This document shows positions 57,300-64,000 of a stretch of 64,000 nucleotides of DNA, in pieces. The stretch lies in contig NC_091180.1 in the NCBI RefSeq assembly GCF_040958095.1, positions 1 to 64,000 on the forward strand. Direction: 5' to 3'. The DNA is from Procambarus clarkii (taxonomy: Eukaryota > Arthropoda > Malacostraca > Decapoda > Cambaridae). How positions within the stretch are numbered: the first letter of the stretch is position 1; each line of letters begins with the position of its first letter. The position numbers were made by a program, and so were the translations under genes. The notes beneath the pieces are model-generated. The model saw only the letters and a program-made list of their open reading frames with translations. It made no database searches and was not told the origin of the DNA.

Positions 57300-60200
57300 G
57301 TGTGTGACATTTTGTACAAACTCCCCTGCAGTTTTCAAAATATCCCAAATATCCCAATTTCGAGGCCTGAGCCATATTTTGGAGCCAAATTCAGGCTCTC
57401 TGCACGTATTCGCAGTTTGAAATTAAGACTTTTCATACCCAACATATGCCTAGTACTGAATGCGGAGTTTGGTCACATTTGTCCCAGACCCCCCTGCAGT
57501 TTTCAAAATATCCCAAACATCCCAATTTCGAGGCCTGAGCCATATTTTGGAGCCAAATTCAGGTTCTCTGCACGTATTCGCAGTTTGAAATTAAGACTTT
57601 TCATACCCAACATATGCCAAGTACTGAATGCGGAGTTTGGTCACATTTGTCCCAATCCTCCCAGCAATTTTCAAAATATCCCAAACATCCCAATTTCGAG
57701 GCCTGAGCCATATTTTGGAGCCAAATTCAGGCTCTCTGCACGTATTCGCAGTTTGAAATTACGACTTTTTATACCTAACATATGCCAAGTACTAAAAGCG
57801 GCGTTTGGTCATATTTGTCCAAACTCCTCTGCAGTTTTCAAAATATCCCAAACATCCCAATTTCGAGGCCTGAGCCATATTTTGGAGCCAAATTCTGGCT
57901 CTCTGCACGTATTCGCAGTTTGAAATTGCGACTTATTATACCCAACATATGCCAAGTACTGAAAGTGGCGTTTGGTCACATTTGTCCCAATCCTCCCAGC
58001 AATTTTCAAAATATCCCAAACATCCCAATTTCGAGGCCTGAGCCATATTTTGGAGCCAAATTCAGGCTCTCTGCACGTATTCGCAGTTTGAAATTACGAC
58101 TTTTTATACCTAACATATGCCAAGTACTAAAAGCGGCGTTTGGTCATATTTGTCCAAACTCCTCTGCAGTTTTCAAAATATCCCAAACATCTCAATTTCG
58201 AGGCCTGAGCCATATTTTGGAGCCAAATTCTGGCTCTCTGCACGTATTCGCAGTTTGAAATTGCGACTTATTATTCCCAACATATGCCAAGTACTGAAAG
58301 CGGCAGTGATTCAAATTTTGCACAAACTCCCTGCAGTTTTCAAAATATCCCAAACTTCCCAATTTCGAGGCCTGACCCATATTTTGGAGCCAAATTCTGG
58401 CTCTCTGCACGTATTCGCAGTTTGAAATTACGACTTTTTATACCCAACATATGCCAAGTACTGAAAGCGGCGTTTGGTCACATTTGTCACAATCCCCCCA
58501 GCAATTTTCAAAATATCCCAAACATCCCAATTTCGAGGCCTGAGCCATATTTTAGAGCCAAATTCTGCCTCTCTGCACGTATTCGCAGTTTGAAATTACG
58601 ACTTTTTATACCCAACATATGCAAAGTACTGAAAGCGGCGTTTGGTCACATTTGTCCCAAACCTCCCTGCAATTTTCAAAATATCCCAAACATCCCAATT
58701 TCGAGGCCTGAGCCATACTTTGGAGGCAAATTCTGGCTCTCTGCACATATTCGCAGTTTGAAATTACGACTTTTTATACCTAACATATGCCAAGTACTAA
58801 AAGCGGCGTTTGGTCATATTTGTCCAAACTCCTCTGCAGTTTTCAAAATATCCCAAACATCCCAATTTCGAGGCCTGAGCCATATTTTGGAGCCAAATTC
58901 TGGCTCTCTGCACGTATTCGCAGTTTGAAATTGTGACTTATTATACCCAACATATGCCAAGTACTGAAAGCGGCGTTTGGTCACATTTGTCCCAAACCTC
59001 CCTGCAGTTTTCAAAATATCCCAAACATCCCAATTTCGAGGCCTGAGCCATACTTTGGAGGCAAATTCTGGCTCTCTGCACGTATTCGCAGTTTGAAATT
59101 ATGACTTTTTTATACCCAGCATATGCCAAGTACTGAAAGCGGCGTTGGGTCATATTTGTCCCAAACTCCCATGTAGTTTTAAAAATATCCCAAACATCCC
59201 AATTTCGAGGCCTGAGTCATATTTTGGAGCCAAATTCTTGCTCTCTGCACATATTCGCAGTTTGAAATTGCGACTTATTATACCCAACATATGTCAAATA
59301 CTGAAAGGGGCAGTGATTCACATTTTGCACAAACTCCCCTGCAGTTTTCAAAATATCCCAAATATCCCAATTTCGAGGCCTGACCCATATTTTGGAGCCA
59401 AATTCTGGCTCTCTGCATGTATTTGCAGATTTAAATTACGACTTTTTATACCCAACATATGCCAAGTACTGAAAGCGGCGTTTGGTCACATTTGTCCCAA
59501 ACCTCCCTGCAATTTTCAAAATATCCCAAACATCCCAATTTCGAGGCCTGAGCCATATTTTGGAGGCAAATTCAGGCTCTCTGCACGTATTCGCAGTTTG
59601 AAATTACGACTTTTTATACCCAACATATGCCAAGTACTGAGAGCGGCGTTTGGTCATATTTGTCCCAAACTCCCCTGCAGTTTTCAAAATATCCCAAACA
59701 TCCCAATTTCGAGGCCTGAGTCATATTTTGGAGCCAAATTATGGCTCTCTGCACGTATTCGCTGTTTGAAATTGCGACTTATTATACCCAACATATGCCA
59801 AGTACTGAAAGCGGCAATGAGTCACATTTTGCACAAACTCCCCTGCAGTTTTCAAAATATCGCTAAAATCCCAATTTCAAGGCCTGAGCCATATTTTGGA
59901 GCCAAATTCAGGCTCTCTGCACGTATTCTCAGTTTGAAATGACGACTTTTTATACCCAACATATGCCAAGTACTGAAAGCGGCGTTTGGTCACATTTGTC
60001 CCAAACCACCCTGCAGTTTTCAAAATATCCCAAATATCCCAATTTCGAGGCCTGAGCCATATTTTGGAGCCAAATTCTGGCTCTCTGCACGTATTCGCAG
60101 TTTGAAATTATGACTTTTTATACCCAACATATGCCATGTCCTGAAAGCGGCAGTGTGTGACATTTTGCACAAACTCCCCTGCAGTTTTCAAAATATCCCA

Positions 60201-61833
60201 AATATCCCAATTTCGAGGCCTGAGCCATATTATGGAGCCAAATTCGAGCTCTCTGCACATATTTGCAGTTTGAAATTGCGACTTTTTATACCAACATATG
60301 CCAAGTACTGAATGAGGTGTTTGGTCACATTTGTCCCAAACCTACTTATAGTTTTAAAAAATATCCCAAACATCCCAATTTCAAGGCCTGAGCCATATTT
60401 TGGAGCCAAATTCTGGCTCTATGCACGTATTCGCAGTTTGAAATTGCGACTTATTATACCCAACTATGCCAAGTACTGAAAGCGGCAGTGATTCACATTT
60501 TGCACAAACTCCCCTGCAGTTTTCAAAATATCCCAAACTTCCCAATTTCGAGGCCTGACCCATATTTTGGAGCCAAGTTCTGGCTCTCTGCACGTATTCG
60601 CAGTTTGAAACTACAACTTTTTATACCCAACATATGCCAAGTACTGAAAGCGGCGTTTGGTCACATTTGTCCCAAACCTCCCTGCAAGATTTCAAAATAT
60701 CCCAAACATCCCAATTTCGAGGCCTGAGCCATATTTTGGAGCCAAATGCTGGCTCTATGCACGGATTCGCAGATTGATATTATGACTTTTTATACCCAAC
60801 ATATGCCAAGACCTGAAAGCGGCAGTGAGTGACCTTTAACACAAACTCCCCTGCAGTTTTCGAAATATCCCAAATATCCCAATTCCGAGGCCTGAGCCAT
60901 ATTTTGGAACCAAATTCTTGCTCTCTGCACGTATTCGCAGTTTGAAATTACGAATTTTTTTTCCCCACATATGCCAAGTACTGAAAGCGGCGTTTGGTCA
61001 CATTTGTCCCAATCCCCCCTTGCAAATTTCTAAATATCCCAAACATCCCAATTTCGAGGCCTGAGCCATATTTTGGAGCCAAATTCTGGCTCTTTGCACA
61101 TCTTCGCAGTTTGAAATTACGACTTTTTAAACCCAACATATGCCAAGTACTGAAAGCAGCGTTTAGTCATATGTGTCCCAAACTCCCCTGCAGTTTTCAA
61201 AATATCCCAAACATCCCAATTTCGAGGCCTGAGCCATATTTTGGAGCCAAATTTTAGCTCTATGCACGTATTCGCAGTTTGAAATTACGACTTTTTATAC
61301 CCAACATATGCCAAGTCCTGAAAGCGGCAATGAGTGACATTTTGCACAAACTCCCCTGCAGTTTTCGAAATATCCCAAATATATCATTTTCGAGGCCAAG
61401 CCATATTTTGGGGCTAAATTCTGGCTCTCTGCACGTATTCGCTTTTTGAAATTACGACTTTTTTATACCCAACATATGCCAAGTACAGAAAGCGGCGTTT
61501 GGTCACATTTGTCCTAATCCCCCCAGCAATTTTCAAAATATCCCAAACATCCCAATTTCGAGGTGTGAGCCATATTTTGGAGCCAAATTCTGCCTCTCTG
61601 CACGTATTTGCAGTTTGAAATTACGAGCTTTTATACCCAACATATGCCAAGTACTGAAAGCGGCGTTTGGTCATATTTGTCCCAAACTCCCCTGCAGTTT
61701 TCAAAATATCCCAAACTAACCAATTTCGTGGCCTGAGTCATATTTTGGAGCCAAATTCTGGCTCTCTGCACGTATTCGCAGTTTGAAATTACTACTTTTT
61801 ATACCCAACATATGTTAAGACCTAAAAGCGGCA
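57300..61833. repeat. HOR B, copy 5 (4534 bp)
   Basis: Full-length unit aligning with copy 4 at a constant 4534-bp offset (54611/59145, 55847/60381, 56460/60994). Confidence 0.92.
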
Positions 61834-64000
61834 GTTTGTGACATTTTGTACAAACTCCCCTGCAGTTTTCAAAATATCCCAAATATCCCAATTTCGAGGC
61901 CTGAGCCATATTTTGGAGCCAAATTCAGGCTCTCTGCACGTATTCGCAGTTTGAAATTAAGACTTTTCATACCCAACATATGCCTAGTACTGAATGCGGA
62001 GTTTGGTCACATTTGTCCCAGACCCCCCTGCAGTTTTCAAAATATCCCAAACATCCCAATTTCGAGGCCTGAGCCATATTTTGGAGCCAAATTCAGGCTC
62101 TCTGCACGTATTCGCAGTTTGAAATTAAGACTTTTCATACCCAACATATGCCAAGTACTGAATGCGGAGTTTGGTCACATTTGTCCCAATCCTCCCAGCA
62201 ATTTTCAAAATATCCCAAACATCCCAATTTCGAGGCCTGAGCCATATTTTGGAGCCAAATTCAGGCTCTCTGCACGTATTCGCAGTTTGAAATTACGACT
62301 TTTTATACCTAACATATGCCAAGTACTAAAAGCGGCGTTTGGTCATATTTGTCCAAACTCCTCTGCAGTTTTCAAAATATCCCAAACATCCCAATTTCGA
62401 GGCCTGAGCCATATTTTGGAGCCAAATTCTGGCTCTCTGCACGTATTCGCAGTTTGAAATTGCGACTTATTATACCCAACATATGCCAAGTACTGAAAGT
62501 GGCGTTTGGTCACATTTGTCCCAATCCTCCCAGCAATTTTCAAAATATCCCAAACATCCCAATTTCGAGGCCTGAGCCATATTTTGGAGCCAAATTCAGG
62601 CTCTCTGCACGTATTCGCAGTTTGAAATTACGACTTTTTATACCTAACATATGCCAAGTACTAAAAGCGGCGTTTGGTCATATTTGTCCAAACTCCTCTG
62701 CAGTTTTCAAAATATCCCAAACATCCCAATTTCGAGGCCTGAGCCATATTTTGGAGCCAAATTCTGGCTCTCTGCACGTATTCGCAGTTTGAAATTGCGA
62801 CTTATTATTCCCAACATATGCCAAGTACTGAAAGCGGCAGTGATTCAAATTTTGCACAAACTCCCTGCAGTTTTCAAAATATCCCAAACTTCCCAATTTC
62901 GAGGCCTGACCCATATTTTGGAGCCAAATTCTGGCTCTCTGCACGTATTCGCAGTTTGAAATTACGAATTTTTATACCCAACATATGCCAAGTACTGAAA
63001 GCGGCGTTTGGTCACATTTGTCCCAATCCCCCCAGCAATTTTCAAAATATCCCAAACATCCCAATTTCGAGGCCTGAGCCATATTTTAGAGCCAAATTCT
63101 GCCTCTCTGCACGTATTCGCAGTTTGAATTACGACTTTTTATACCCAACATATGCAAAGTACTGAAAGCGGCGTTTGGTCACATTTGTCCCAAATCTCCC
63201 TGCAATTTTCAAAATATCCCAAACATCCCAATTTCGAGGCCTGAGCCATACTTTGGAGGCAAATTCTGGCTCTCTGCACGTATTCGCAGTTTGAAATTAC
63301 GACTTTTTATACCTAACATATGCCAAGTACTAAAAGCGGCGTTTGGTCATATTTGTCCAAACTCCTCTGCAGTTTTCAAAATATCCCAAACATCCCAATT
63401 TCGAGGCCTGAGCCATATTTTGGAGCCAAATTCTGGCTCTCTGCACGTATTCGCAGTTTGAAATTGCGACTTATTATACCCAACATATGCCAAGTACTGA
63501 AAGCGGCGTTTGGTCACATTTGTCCCAAACCTCCCTGCAGTTTTCAAAATATCCCAAACATCCCAATTTCGAGGCCTGAGCCATACTTTGGAGGCAAATT
63601 CTGGCTCTCTGCACGTATTCGCAGTTTGAAATTATGACTTTTTTATACCCAGCATATGCCAAGTACTGAAAGCGGCGTTGGGTCATATTTGTCCCAAACT
63701 CCCATGTAGTTTTAAAAATATCCCAAACATCCCAATTTCGAGGCCTGAGTCATATTTTGGAGCCAAATTCTTGCTCTCTGCACATATTCGCAGTTTGAAA
63801 TTGCGACTTATTATACCCAACATATGTCAAATACTGAAAGGGGCAGTGATTCACATTTTGCACAAACTCCCCTGCAGTTTTCAAAATATCCCAAATATCC
63901 CAATTTCGAGGCCTGACCCATATTTTGGAGCCAAATTCTGGCTCTCTGCATGTATTTGCAGATTTAAATTACGACTTTTTATACCCAACATATGCCAAGT
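61834..64000. repeat. HOR B, copy 6 (cut by window end)
   Basis: First 2167 bp of another unit, same order of monomers as copy 5. Single-base changes, such as GTTTGTGACATTTTGTAC at its start, distinguish it. Confidence 0.92.

Larger units (their letters stand above)
16545..64000. repeat. Satellite DNA, right arm (~47.5 kb of 168-bp monomers in higher-order repeats)
   Basis: Unbroken head-to-tail array continuing past the window edge. Consensus monomer 168 bp with the blocks named for the left arm. Every monomer carries about one CATATG and most a CTGCAG, TTTCGAGGCC and GCACGTATTCG. Variants differ by substitutions and small indels and recur in fixed order, giving long higher-order periods. 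Since 168 is 56 codons, stop-free frames chain across monomers on both strands (longest about 395 codons at 38774-39961). These have no gene-like start context and drift between frames at indels. The 168-bp length is close to that of many centromeric satellites and to nucleosome spacing; centromeric identity is not shown. Confidence 0.97.

Noticed and set aside
16545..64000. CENP-B box in the satellite
   Set aside because: Some monomers have ATTCGTTGTTTGAAATT, which shares TTCGTTG with the box, but the required CGGG half is absent.
1..64000. tRNA, rRNA or other structural RNA genes
   Set aside because: No cloverleaf with A and B boxes or rRNA core motifs were noticed on either strand. A covariance-model scan was not possible.

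Overview
The window looks like satellite heterochromatin from an animal genome. Both ends lie inside a tandem array of ~168-bp monomers (1-1197 and 16545-64000, about 48.6 kb, roughly 290 monomers), interrupted by one retrotransposon that itself carries a second insertion. There is no bacterial gene structure: no operons, ribosome binding sites or compact coding. The retrotransposon is of the Gmr1-like Ty3/gypsy lineage, first described from fish, sea urchin and tunicate. A minus-strand core promoter with a TATA box and an arthropod-like initiator makes an invertebrate, perhaps a crustacean, plausible. The species cannot be fixed from the sequence.

Layout: (1) 1-1197, left satellite arm, about 7 monomers. 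(2) 1198-16544, a Gmr1-like LTR retrotransposon flanked by a 5-bp target duplication (CACGT, 1193-1197 and 16545-16549). It has a 5' LTR (split), a putative primer-binding site, one 1538-codon gag-pol frame in the order gag, zinc knuckle, protease, integrase, reverse transcriptase, RNase H, then a polypurine tract and an intact 986-bp 3' LTR. (3) Inside its 5' LTR, 1613-9783, an 8171-bp insertion flanked by ATTT. It carries a minus-strand promoter and first exon near its right end, remnants of a eukaryotic tyrosine recombinase near its left end, three arrays of a 51-bp repeat, duplicated modules, long G-runs and a GC-rich block. I infer a decayed Crypton-like tyrosine-recombinase transposon with a long intron-containing gene. 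(4) 16545-64000, right satellite arm, organised into two families of higher-order repeat: HOR A with a 5893-bp unit (about 35 monomers) at 16545 to ~33840, a mixed zone to ~39440, then HOR B with a 4534-bp unit (27 monomers) to the window end, with length variants of 4032 and 2518 bp.

Order of events: the satellite array existed first, the retrotransposon inserted into a monomer, then the 8.2-kb element inserted into the 5' LTR. The two LTRs differ at only about six bases and two single-base indels by eye, so both insertions are recent. The gag-pol frame is fully open but the reverse transcriptase lacks one of the two catalytic aspartates of its YxDD box through an apparent in-frame 3-bp loss, so this copy is probably inactive despite its youth. 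The gag contains a SCAN-like capsid segment, matching the proposed origin of vertebrate SCAN domains from this retrotransposon lineage.
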